This document shows, in pieces, positions 7,078 to 14,686 of a stretch of 64,000 bases of DNA. A program made the position numbers and the translations under genes. The notes below the pieces were generated by a model. It saw only the letters and a list, made by a program, of their open reading frames with translations, searched no databases and was not told where the DNA came from. Position 1 is the stretch's first letter; each line of letters opens with the position of its first letter. This DNA comes from JANLYC01 sp963815445 (GTDB lineage Bacteria; Actinomycetota; Actinomycetes; Propionibacteriales; Nocardioidaceae), in the NCBI GenBank assembly GCA_963815445.1, contig CAWFGV010000011.1:372001-436000 (forward strand). The letters are read 5' to 3'.

Positions 7078-10000
7078 CTACGCCTTTTCCAGCGTGAAGG
7101 CCAGGCCCAGGCTCTCGTCGCGGTGCCAGCCCGGCCCGGCTGCATCGGCACGTTCGATGCGCACGGCGAGCACCTCGCGGCCAATCAGGTCGCGGTGCTC
7201 GAGCAGCGCCTCCGCGGCCTCGCTGTCGCCCGACCAGCTGAGCGCGATGCGGTCCGAGACGTCCAGACCGGTGTTCTTACGAGCCTCCTGGACCAGCCTG
7301 ACGACCTCGCGGGCAAGGCCGGAGCGCAGCAGCTCCGGGGTGAGGTGTAGGTCGAGTGCGACCGTCTCGCCGTGCTCATTGACGACCGACCAGCCCTCAC
7401 GCGGCCGTTCGGAGATGATCACCTCGTCGGCGTCCACCTCCACACCGCCCTCGAAGTCCACGGTGGCCGACCCGCTGGCGGACAGGCTCTCGGCGAGACT
7501 CGTCGCATCAGCCGCGGCGATCGCCGCAGCCACCTGAGGAGTCCGCTTGCCGAAGCGTTTGCCGAGGTTGCGGAAGTTCCCCTTCGCCGTGTGGTCGACG
7601 AGGTCCCCGGCAGACGCAAACGACTCGACCGTGGCGACGTTGAGCTCGGCAGCCACCTCGGCCTTGAGCTCGCTTGACAGCTGCTCGAACGATGTCGACG
7701 GGATCAGCGCGCGCTGGAGCGGTTGCCGCGTCTTGACCTTCGCCTCCGCTCGCGCAGACCGCCCCAGCTCGACCAGTCGTCGCGTCAGCGCCATACCGGC
7801 GTCGAGCTCCTCGTCGATGAGGTCGTCGTCGTACGTCGGCCAGGCGGACAGGTGCACCGACTCCGGCGCCGCAGGGTCGGAGGCGCGGACGATGTCCTGC
7901 CAGACCCGTTCGGTCACGAACGGTGTCAGTGGCGCCAGTAACCTCGTCAGTACCTCGAGCGTCTCGTGAAGGGTCGCGAGAGCCGCGGGGTCGCCATCCC
8001 AGAAACGCCGGCGCGAGCGGCGGACATACCAGTTGGAAAGGTCATCGACGAACTCCGCGATCCGGGTCCCGACGCGTTGGGTGTCGAAGTCCTCCAGCGC
8101 GGCCGTGACGTCGCGTGTGAGGCGATGCAGTCGGGAGAGCAGCCAGCGGTCGAGGACCGGTCGCCGGTCGGCCGCCGGTGCCGACTGGTCGGGCGTCCAC
8201 CCGTTGGTGCGGGCGTACAGCGCCTGGAACGCGACGGTGTTCCAGTAGGTCAGCAGCACCTTGCGGACGATCTCCTGCAGCGTCGCGTTGCCCACCCGCC
8301 GCGCCGCCCACGGCGATCCGGAGGCGGCCATGAACCAGCGCACTGCGTCCGCGCCGTGCTCGTCCATCAGCGGCATCGGCTCGAGGATGTTGCCGAGATG
8401 CTTCGACATCTTGCGACCGTCCTCGGCCAGCAGGAGGCCGAGACAGACCACGTTCTCATACGACGACCTGTCGAACAGCAAGGTGCCGATCGCCATCAGC
8501 GAGTAGAACCAGCCACGCGTCTGGTCGATCGCCTCGCAGATGAACTGGGCCGGATACGCGGCTTCGAACTCCTCCACCGAGCCGGGCGCGTACGGGTAGC
8601 CCCACTGCGCGAACGGCATCGACCCGGAGTCGTACCAGGCGTCGATGACCTCGGTCACGCGCCGTGCCTCGCCACCGCACTCAGGGCACGGCAGGACGAC
8701 GTCGTCGACGTACGGGCGGTGCGGATCGGTGTCGGTCAGGTCGAGCCCCGCGTGCTCCCCGAGCTCGGCCAGCGATGCCACACAGGTCAGGTGGTCCTCG
8801 CCGCAGCGCCAGATGGGCAGCGGGGTCCCCCAGTAGCGGGTGCGCGACAGGGACCAGTCGACGTTGTTGTTCAGCCAGTCGCCGTAGCGACCCCACTTGA
8901 TGGTCTCCGGGTACCAGGCGGTCTTTTCGTTCTCTCGAAGCAACGCGTCCTTGACGGCCGTCGTGCGGATGTACCAGGCCGGGAGGGCGTAGTACATGAG
9001 CGGGGTGTGGCAGCGCCAGCAGTGCGGGTAGGAGTGCTCGTAGGCGACGTGCCGGAAAAGTCGACCACGCGCCTCGAGCTCACGGACCAGGTCGGTGTCG
9101 GCGTGCTTGAAGAACTGGCCGCCCACGAGGCGTACGCCGTCCTCGAAGTGGCCATCGCGTCGCACGGGATTGACGACCGGCAGCCCATACGCCTGGCAGA
9201 CGATCATGTCGTTCTCGCCGAAGGCGGGCGACTGGTGGACGAGGCCGGTGCCGTCCTCGGTCGTCACGTAGTCCGCGAGCACCACGACGTGCGCCGGCCC
9301 GTCGTCGGGGAAGTCCACCAGGTCGAGCGGACGGTCATAGGTCCACCGCTCCATGTCTCGGCCCGTGACGCGGGATTGCACCGTCCAACCCTCGCCGAGT
9401 GCGGACTCGAAGAGCGGTTCGGCGACCACGAGGTTCTCCTTGCCGTCGGAGGCGACGACGTACTCGACGTCGGGATTGACCGCCACTGCGGTGTTGGACA
9501 CCAGCGTCCATGGTGTCGTTGTCCAGACGAGCATCGCCGCCTGGCCGCCGAGCGGGCCGGAAGTCAGCGGGAACCGCACGTAGACCGATGGATCGACCAC
9601 GGTCTCGTAGCCGCCGGGTTGCCCGAGCTCATGGTCTGACAGGGCGGTCTCGCAGCGCGAACAGTACGGCGAGACGCGGTAGGCCTCGTAGAGAAGTCCA
9701 CGGTCGAAGATCTGCTTCAACGACCACCAGACGCTCTGGATGTAGGAGGAGTCCATGGTGCGGTAGGCCTGGGACATGTCAACCCAGTAGCCCATCCGCT
9801 CGGTCATCTGCTCGAACTCACCGGTCGAGCGTTGGACGGACTCACGGCACTTCGCGTTGAACTCCGCGATGCCGTACGCCTCGATCTGTTGCTTTCCCGA
9901 GACGCCGAGCTCTTTCTCGACACCCACCTCGACATGCAGCCCCTGGCAGTCCCAGCCGGCCTTGCGGTCCACGCGGTAGCCCTGCATGGTCCGGAAGCGG

Positions 10001-10281
10001 GGGAAGACATCCTTGAAGACCCTGGCCTCGACGTGGTGGGTGCCCGGCCTACCGTTCGCCGTGGGCGGGCCTTCGTAGAAGGTCCACCGCGGCCCTTCCG
10101 AGGTCTGCTCGAGCGAGGTCCGGAACGTGTGGTGGTCGCGCCAGAACGCGAGGATCTCGCGCTCCATGGCCGGGAGGTCGACCTGTGGTGGGACGACCCG
10201 GTAGCCACGGGCCGGCGGCGTGCCGGCGCTGTCAACGCTGCCAGCGTTGTCGGCGTTGTCGGCGGAGGTGTCGGTGCTCAT
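7078..10281 (-). CDS. ileS: Isoleucine--tRNA ligase
   Basis: Class I aminoacyl-tRNA synthetase charging tRNA-Ile. The 1067-residue product has an Asn/Asp/Ala-rich N-tail, then PPTANGRPGTHHVEARVFKD (about 72-91) with GTHH in place of HIGH. The editing CP1 insertion occupies roughly 200-420. DGRKMSKHLGN (about 621-631) holds the KMSKS loop, followed by the anticodon-binding domain. The GTHH motif and length match the eukaryote-like IleS type, known in mycobacteria and associated with mupirocin tolerance; the tolerance is inference here. It lacks the C-terminal zinc ribbon of the E. coli type. Expression is probably controlled by the T-box leader upstream. Confidence 0.97.
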   Translation of the reverse strand: MSTDTSADNADNAGSVDSAGTPPARGYRVVPPQVDLPAMEREILAFWRDHHTFRTSLEQTSEGPRWTFYEGPPTANGRPGTHHVEARVFKDVFPRFRTMQGYRVDRKAGWDCQGLHVEVGVEKELGVSGKQQIEAYGIAEFNAKCRESVQRSTGEFEQMTERMGYWVDMSQAYRTMDSSYIQSVWWSLKQIFDRGLLYEAYRVSPYCSRCETALSDHELGQPGGYETVVDPSVYVRFPLTSGPLGGQAAMLVWTTTPWTLVSNTAVAVNPDVEYVVASDGKENLVVAEPLFESALGEGWTVQSRVTGRDMERWTYDRPLDLVDFPDDGPAHVVVLADYVTTEDGTGLVHQSPAFGENDMIVCQAYGLPVVNPVRRDGHFEDGVRLVGGQFFKHADTDLVRELEARGRLFRHVAYEHSYPHCWRCHTPLMYYALPAWYIRTTAVKDALLRENEKTAWYPETIKWGRYGDWLNNNVDWSLSRTRYWGTPLPIWRCGEDHLTCVASLAELGEHAGLDLTDTDPHRPYVDDVVLPCPECGGEARRVTEVIDAWYDSGSMPFAQWGYPYAPGSVEEFEAAYPAQFICEAIDQTRGWFYSLMAIGTLLFDRSSYENVVCLGLLLAEDGRKMSKHLGNILEPMPLMDEHGADAVRWFMAASGSPWAARRVGNATLQEIVRKVLLTYWNTVAFQALYARTNGWTPDQSAPAADRRPVLDRWLLSRLHRLTRDVTAALEDFDTQRVGTRIAEFVDDLSNWYVRRSRRRFWDGDPAALATLHETLEVLTRLLAPLTPFVTERVWQDIVRASDPAAPESVHLSAWPTYDDDLIDEELDAGMALTRRLVELGRSARAEAKVKTRQPLQRALIPSTSFEQLSSELKAEVAAELNVATVESFASAGDLVDHTAKGNFRNLGKRFGKRTPQVAAAIAAADATSLAESLSASGSATVDFEGGVEVDADEVIISERPREGWSVVNEHGETVALDLHLTPELLRSGLAREVVRLVQEARKNTGLDVSDRIALSWSGDSEAAEALLEHRDLIGREVLAVRIERADAAGPGWHRDESLGLAFTLEKA

Positions 10282-10536
10282 CGCGGGCCTCGTCGTCTGT
10301 CGTCGTCTGGATCGTCACGGTGCGCGCTGGTCGCGAGCCACGCAACGAAGGGACGACGACCCGCCGTCGGCAGGTCCCCGCGGTACCACCCTTCTTGGCC
10401 GGGCTCCTGGTAGCGAGCACGGCCCACTCTGTGCGCGCCGCGGTCGGTTCTAGTAAGCGGTCATGGTCCAGGGGACGCGGTCCGCGGTTCTTCCGACAGC
10501 TCCAGGGTGATGGCCCCATCGCAGCCGTACGACGCG
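10282..10536 (-). promoter_or_regulatory. Translational T-box riboswitch upstream of ileS
   Basis: On the minus strand GGGTGGTACCGCGG (10378-10391) matches the T-box consensus that binds the 3' end of uncharged tRNA. Further 5' lies a short Stem I region with the isoleucine codon ATC at 10509-10511, in the context GGCCATCACCC, as in actinobacterial ileS leaders. No terminator with a U-run follows. Instead GGGTCGTCGTCCC (10350-10362) is complementary to GACGACGAC-type repeats at 10288-10307 that include the Shine-Dalgarno region (GACGAGG), fitting control of translation start. Uncharged tRNA-Ile should free the ribosome site. Confidence 0.88.
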
Positions 10537-10542
10537 TGGTCG

Positions 10543-10571
10543 AGTCTAGAGGATCGCCCTGTTCGAGCTCA
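10543..10571 (-). promoter_or_regulatory. Probable ileS leader promoter
   Basis: On the minus strand TAGACT (10543-10548) is a good -10 just before the T-box leader. The matching -35 (TGAGCT, 10566-10571, 17-bp spacer) is weak. Start of RNA would be near 10536. Confidence 0.45.
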
Positions 10572-10634
10572 CCCGGTTATCGGCGCGGCGGCCGGTGCAG
10601 TCCCGGCTAGGGGCGCTCCTGTGTGCGTGGGTGT

Positions 10635-10663
10635 TTGAAGCGGGGGCCATAACCGCCTATTCT
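10635..10663 (+). promoter_or_regulatory. Promoter of the DksA/TraR-like gene
   Basis: TTGAAG (10635-10640) and TATTCT (10658-10663) with a 17-bp spacer make one of the clearest SigA-type promoters in the window. It fires away from the ileS promoter, giving a leader of about 43 nt before the ATG at 10713. Confidence 0.7.
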
Positions 10664-10712
10664 CTCGGCACCGTGTTCGCCGGGAACACGCCAGTCGACG
10701 AGGGGCCATCTG

Positions 10713-11666
10713 ATGGCTGCGAGAACGAGGTCCGCGGTCAAGGCCGTCAAGAAGGCCGTGGCCAGAGCGACTGGCCGCACGTCGTCCTCGCGTGGCTCCG
10801 CGCCCAAGGCGACGTCCAGTGCCAAGGCGCCTACCAAGAAGGCCGCAGTGACGAAGGCCGGCCCGGCATCCAAGAAGGCTGCCCCCGCAACCAAGAAGGC
10901 CCCCGCCAAGAAGGCTGCTCCCGCAACCAAGAAGGCCCCCGCCAAGAAGGGTGCCCCCGCAACCAAGAAGGCCCCCGCGAAGAAGGCCACACCCAAGAAG
11001 GCACCGGCCAAGAAGATCAGCCCCGCAGCCAAGAAGACAGCACCGGCCAAGAAGACAGCTGCGCCTGCGAAGAAGGCGGCCCCGGCCGCGAAGGCACCGG
11101 CCAAGAAGGCAGCACCGGCCAAGAAGGCAGCACCGGCCAAGAAGACGGCCACGGTCCGCACCCCCACCCCCGCCACGAACACACCGCCATCGCCGCGCGC
11201 GGCGGCCAGGAAGGCACCATCCGTGACAACGAAGTCTGAGGCCGCCAAGGCCCCCGCCAAGAAGGCCAAGGGCGGCAAGCTCGCGGTGCGCGAGGGTGAG
11301 AAGCCCTGGACCGCGCGCGAGATCGAGGAGGTGCGCAGCACGCTGGAGCACGACGCGGCGCGGCTGAAGGAAGAGATCACCGCCACCGAGGAGGAGATCG
11401 GTCACTTGCTGCGCGAGGGTGGTGAAGGGGCCGGCAACGACCAGGCTGATGTCGGCTCGAACACGTTCGAACGTGACCACGAGATGACCATGGCCAAGAA
11501 TGCACGCGAGAGCCTGCACATCATCGAGGCTGCTCTGGGGCGCATCGCGGACGGCACTTTCGGGGACTGTGAGTCGTGCGGTCAGCCCATCGGCAAGATG
11601 CGGCTGCAGGCGTTTCCCCGTGCGACACTGTGCATGCAATGCAAACAACGCCAGGAACGTCGCTGA
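10713..11666 (+). CDS. DksA/TraR C4 zinc-finger protein with histone H1-like N-terminal tail
   Basis: A 317-residue two-part protein. Residues 1 to about 185 are a lysine-, alanine- and proline-rich tail built of AKKAPAKKA-type repeats, like eukaryotic H1 tails and bacterial Hc1/HupB-type DNA-binding tails. Residues about 190-317 form a DksA/TraR-like domain: a coiled coil (EIEEVRSTLEHDAARLKEEI) and then a C4 zinc finger, CESC and CMQC separated by 17 residues. DksA proteins bind the RNA polymerase secondary channel; whether this one does is not shown, because the acidic coiled-coil tip cannot be judged here. GAGGGG precedes the ATG. lspA starts inside its 3' end. Confidence 0.85.
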   Translation: MAARTRSAVKAVKKAVARATGRTSSSRGSAPKATSSAKAPTKKAAVTKAGPASKKAAPATKKAPAKKAAPATKKAPAKKGAPATKKAPAKKATPKKAPAKKISPAAKKTAPAKKTAAPAKKAAPAAKAPAKKAAPAKKAAPAKKTATVRTPTPATNTPPSPRAAARKAPSVTTKSEAAKAPAKKAKGGKLAVREGEKPWTAREIEEVRSTLEHDAARLKEEITATEEEIGHLLREGGEGAGNDQADVGSNTFERDHEMTMAKNARESLHIIEAALGRIADGTFGDCESCGQPIGKMRLQAFPRATLCMQCKQRQERR

Positions 11667-12199
11667 GCGACGACGCCACTCCGTCCGCTCCGCCGGCTCG
11701 CAACCGTCGCCTCACCTTGTGGGTCGGTGTCGCGCTCCTTGTGTATCTCGTCGATCAAGCGAGCAAGTGGTGGGCAGAGCACACCCTGGACGACGGTCGT
11801 TCGCGGCACGTCATCGGTGACCTGCTGCAGTTCCGGTTGACTCACAATCCTGGCGCTGCCTTCAGCATGGGCACTGGCTATACGGTCGTCCTCACGCTGA
11901 TCGCCCTTGCCGTAGTGGTGTTCACCATCCGATCGGCGCAACGCCTCGGCAGCACGGGCTGGGCCATCGCCCTGGGTCTGCTGCTGGGGGGTGCCCTTGG
12001 CAACGTGACGGACCGGATCCTCCGCGATCCAGCTCCCTTCCGCGGCCATGTCGTCGACTTCATCGCCCTGCCTCACTATCCGATCTTCAACGTGGCCGAC
12101 TCTGCGATCTGCGTAGCCGCCGTCCTGTTCGTCGTGCAGAGCGTGCGTGGCGTCCATCTCGACGGCCGGGTCGAGAGCCGCGGACACTCCTCGTCGTGA
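11639..12199 (+). CDS. lspA: Lipoprotein signal peptidase (signal peptidase II)
   Basis: Integral membrane aspartic protease that removes signal peptides from prolipoproteins after Lgt has modified the cysteine. The 186-residue product has a proline/serine-rich cytoplasmic N-tail and four membrane segments. Two conserved motifs hold the catalytic aspartates: NVTDRILRD (about 120-130) and FNVADSAI (about 148-155); NPGAAFS is also typical. The ATG at 11639 lies inside the end of the preceding gene (28-nt overlap); a GTG 9 nt upstream is an alternative. It overlaps the pseudouridine synthase gene by 4 nt. Lipoproteins encoded in this window (27680, 36041, 46619, 48779) would be substrates. Confidence 0.94.
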   Translation: MQTTPGTSLSDDATPSAPPARNRRLTLWVGVALLVYLVDQASKWWAEHTLDDGRSRHVIGDLLQFRLTHNPGAAFSMGTGYTVVLTLIALAVVVFTIRSAQRLGSTGWAIALGLLLGGALGNVTDRILRDPAPFRGHVVDFIALPHYPIFNVADSAICVAAVLFVVQSVRGVHLDGRVESRGHSSS

Positions 12200-13149
12200 C
12201 GGTGCCAGGATCCACCCCGTCGCCGGGACGCAAGCTGCTCCACGTACCGGGCGGTCTCGCGGGCGAACGCGTCGACGCCGCGATCGCCCGGATGTTCGGG
12301 CTGTCACGCACCAAGGCGGCCGAGCTGGTCGCTGCCGGCGAGGTGACGCTCGACGGCATCCGGCCGGCGAAGTCCGACCGGGTCGAGGAGGGCGCCTTCC
12401 TCGAGGTCGACATCCCTGGCCCGGAAGCTGCGGTGATCGTGCGGCCTCAGCTCGTCGCCGGGCTGCGCATCGTGTACGACGACGATGCCTTCGTCGTGAT
12501 CGACAAGCCCGTCGGTGTCGCCGCTCACCCGAGCGTCGGCTGGACCGGGCCGACGGTGCTCGGACATCTCGCCGGTGCCGGCTTCCGGGTCGCCACTTCC
12601 GGCGTACCGGAGCGCCAGGGGATCGTGCAGCGACTGGACGTGGGGACCTCTGGCCTCATGGTCGTGGCGAAGTCGGAGTATGCGTATTCACAGCTGAAAC
12701 GCGCCTTCAAGAAGCGCACTGTCGACAAGACCTACCACGCGCTCGTCCAGGGGCACCTCGACCCGTTGAGCGGGACGATCGACGCACCGATCGTGCGGCA
12801 CACCAAGCATGACTACAAGTTCACGGTCGGCCAGGACGGTCGGCACAGCGTGACCCACTACGACACCCTCGAGGCGCACCGGTTCGCCTCGTTGGTCGAG
12901 ATCAAGCTCGAGACCGGCCGAACCCATCAGATCCGGGTGCACATGAGTGCTCTCCATCATCCGTGCGTGGGCGACCTGACCTATGGCGCAGACCCGGTGC
13001 TGGCCAAGCGGGTCGGACTGGAACGCCAGTGGCTGCACGCTGTCCGGCTCGGGTTCGAGCACCCCGAACACGAGACGTGGGTCGAGTTCGAGTCGCCGTA
13101 CCCTGCCGACCTCGAGCACGCCCTCGACGTGATCCGTGATGAGCGCTGA
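12196..13149 (+). CDS. RluA/RluD-family 23S rRNA pseudouridine synthase
   Basis: Converts uridines in large-subunit rRNA to pseudouridine. The 317-residue product has an N-terminal S4 RNA-binding domain (about 14-75; RVDAAIARMFGLSRTKAAELV). The catalytic domain follows, with VIDKPVGVAAHPS near 100 and the active-site motif QRLDVGTSGLMVVAKS near 150, whose Asp is the nucleophile. ETGRTHQIRVHMSALHHPCVGDLTYG near 240 is also characteristic. Length and motifs fit RluD best; the exact rRNA positions cannot be told from sequence. GTG start overlaps the lspA stop by 4 nt, a conserved lspA-rluD pairing. Confidence 0.92.
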   Translation: MTVPGSTPSPGRKLLHVPGGLAGERVDAAIARMFGLSRTKAAELVAAGEVTLDGIRPAKSDRVEEGAFLEVDIPGPEAAVIVRPQLVAGLRIVYDDDAFVVIDKPVGVAAHPSVGWTGPTVLGHLAGAGFRVATSGVPERQGIVQRLDVGTSGLMVVAKSEYAYSQLKRAFKKRTVDKTYHALVQGHLDPLSGTIDAPIVRHTKHDYKFTVGQDGRHSVTHYDTLEAHRFASLVEIKLETGRTHQIRVHMSALHHPCVGDLTYGADPVLAKRVGLERQWLHAVRLGFEHPEHETWVEFESPYPADLEHALDVIRDER

Positions 13150-13612
13150 CGCGTCGTCGGTCCAGATCAGACGAGCAAACGCCGACGACGGCGAGGCTGT
13201 CGCGGACGTGTTCTGGACTGCGCGCCACGACAATGGGCCGGCGATACCTCCGATGGTCCATGCCCGAGACGATGTACGACGCTGGGTTCAGGAGCACATG
13301 CTGGCGACGTATGACGTCTGGGTGGCCGAGGCGGGGGGAGGGGTCGTCGGTTTCATCGCGCTCGGCCGACCGGACTGGATCGAACACCTGTACATCCGAC
13401 CCGACGCATCCGGACGGGGACTGGGGTCTCGACTCATCGAGCTCGCGAAGCGGGAGCTCGGCGGGCCCATTCAGCTGTGGACCTTCCAGAGCAACCTGGG
13501 CGCACGGCGCTTCTACGGCCGGCACGGTTTCGACGAGGTCGAGTGGACTGACGGCGACAACGAGGAAGGCGCCCCCGACGTCAGGCTGTTGTTTTCGACG
13601 TCGGTGCCCTGA
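13139..13612 (+). CDS. GNAT family N-acetyltransferase
   Basis: A 157-residue acetyl-CoA-dependent acetyltransferase of unknown substrate. The GNAT core is clear: beta4 segment GVVGFIALGR, beta-bulge IEHLYIRPDASGRGLGSRLIELAK (about 83-106) with the R/Q-x-x-G-x-G/A acetyl-CoA loop seen as GRGLGS, and the C-terminal NLGARRFYGRHGFDEVE block. It starts inside the end of the pseudouridine synthase gene; ATG 13139 is used, with GTG 13136 immediately upstream as the alternative. Its 3' end overlaps the convergent membrane-protein gene by 32 bp. Confidence 0.88.
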   Translation: MSADASSVQIRRANADDGEAVADVFWTARHDNGPAIPPMVHARDDVRRWVQEHMLATYDVWVAEAGGGVVGFIALGRPDWIEHLYIRPDASGRGLGSRLIELAKRELGGPIQLWTFQSNLGARRFYGRHGFDEVEWTDGDNEEGAPDVRLLFSTSVP

Positions 13613-14390
13613 ACTCGAACGGCGGATGGAGCGCCGGCATGGTGACCAGCCGATCCGCGACACGACGTGAGAGCCGCCATGCCACGGCCATCAGGGCGAC
13701 CGTCGAAGCCACCGCAACCATCGGTCCGTTGCCGCCAGGATTCGTGGCCAAGATCCCGATGGCGAGCAGGGCGGCGACCACGGTCATGGCGGCCAGGAAG
13801 CAGCGCCGCCCGTACCGAAGGATCTTGCCCATCCGCAGACTGACGTGGTGGCGGTGCGCATCGGCGAGCCCCCACACGAGAAGCATCGTGTCGATGTCCG
13901 CGTGCGCGATGGGCTGGGACGCACTGATGAATTCGCGATGCAGTGCGACGCGACGTTGGTGGTCCCGCACGACCCAGGCGGGGTCATCGACCTCAGCAAG
14001 CGTGATCTTGCGGTTGCGGGCCACTGGCACCAGGTCGTTCCACGCTCGCAGCGAGGCGTAGCGCACGGAAGGATCGATCGGGTGACGCGCAATGGTCTCG
14101 ATCAGAACCGTGTCCGAGAGCAGCGTGCGGACGTGAACGCTCGGCTGGAGCCGCGTCACGCTGCCCGCGGCCGGGGTCTTCCTGACGGCGGTGTCCAGGA
14201 GCACGAAGGCGTCTTGTTCAGCGGTCACCAGGACTGCGGCCGGTAGGACCCGTTCCTGCCCTTGGCTGTCGGCGTCGTCGTCCACCCACTCGACCCGGCC
14301 GATCAGCCGGCACCCCACGGTCTTGAGCGCCTCGACCACGTCCGGGAACGGAAGTGGCGCGTCGGTGGAGTCGGTGACGTCTATGTACAT
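13581..14390 (-). CDS. Hypothetical membrane protein
   Basis: I do not recognise this 269-residue protein. It begins MYIDVTDSTDAPLPFPDV and has a soluble N-terminal part of about 195 residues with no motif I can name. Near the C-terminus two hydrophobic segments (about 205-223 and 228-245) are separated by a short glycine-rich turn, so it is probably a tail-anchored or hairpin membrane protein facing the cytoplasm. GGGGGA lies 6 nt before the ATG. The frame stays open for a further 870 nt upstream, overlapping the HNH gene, which is rejected for lack of a ribosome site and of plausible protein. Confidence 0.65.
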   Translation of the reverse strand: MYIDVTDSTDAPLPFPDVVEALKTVGCRLIGRVEWVDDDADSQGQERVLPAAVLVTAEQDAFVLLDTAVRKTPAAGSVTRLQPSVHVRTLLSDTVLIETIARHPIDPSVRYASLRAWNDLVPVARNRKITLAEVDDPAWVVRDHQRRVALHREFISASQPIAHADIDTMLLVWGLADAHRHHVSLRMGKILRYGRRCFLAAMTVVAALLAIGILATNPGGNGPMVAVASTVALMAVAWRLSRRVADRLVTMPALHPPFEFRAPTSKTTA

Positions 14391-14665
14391 CTGTCCCCCT
14401 TCAGGCCGCCAGCCAACATAACCGAGGCGTCCCGGTGGCGCAGGCGAATGTCCGGGCACGAACCGGATGGACGAGGTCGAAGGACCGACGAGTCTCCATG
14501 CGATGTCCGGCAGACTCGGCGATCGAGCGGTTGCCTCCGCCGGTCGAGCGTGGCGCGCCCGGGTAGCCTGTGGAACGTCGTGCCCGCTCGCCGGTCGAGC
14601 TCGGCGAGACCGAAAAACCCTTGTGGACAACGCGAAACGGGCTGGCGGCTGTCGGACAGGACAGG

Positions 14666-14671
14666 TAGAAT
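14666..14671 (+). promoter_or_regulatory. -10 box for the leaderless DUF222/HNH gene
   Basis: TAGAAT is followed after 7 nt by the ATG, so the mRNA should start at or next to the start codon. The -35 region is weak. The LexA site begins at the last T of this box. Confidence 0.6.
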
Positions 14672-14686
14672 CGAACACATGTTCGA
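14671..14686. promoter_or_regulatory. SOS box (LexA binding site) over the HNH gene start codon
   Basis: TCGAAC-acat-GTTCGA is a perfect match to the actinobacterial/mycobacterial LexA palindrome TCGAAC(N4)GTTCGA. It spans from the -10 box into the coding sequence and includes the ATG at 14679, so bound LexA would block initiation directly. DUF222/13E12-type genes in mycobacteria are also reported to carry LexA sites. Confidence 0.85.

Noticed and set aside
7966..9639. 557-codon plus-strand open frame opposite ileS
   Set aside because: Antisense shadow of ileS; no domain and no start signal.
10860..11160. Repetitive DNA that could suggest a CRISPR-like or satellite array
   Set aside because: The repeats are degenerate, in frame, and encode the AKKAPAKKA tail of the DksA/TraR-like protein; no spacers of constant length exist.
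11457..11470. Second SOS-like palindrome TCGAAC-AC-GTTCGA inside the DksA/TraR-like gene
   Set aside because: The spacer is 2 nt, not the 4 nt of the LexA box, and it lies deep inside a coding region.
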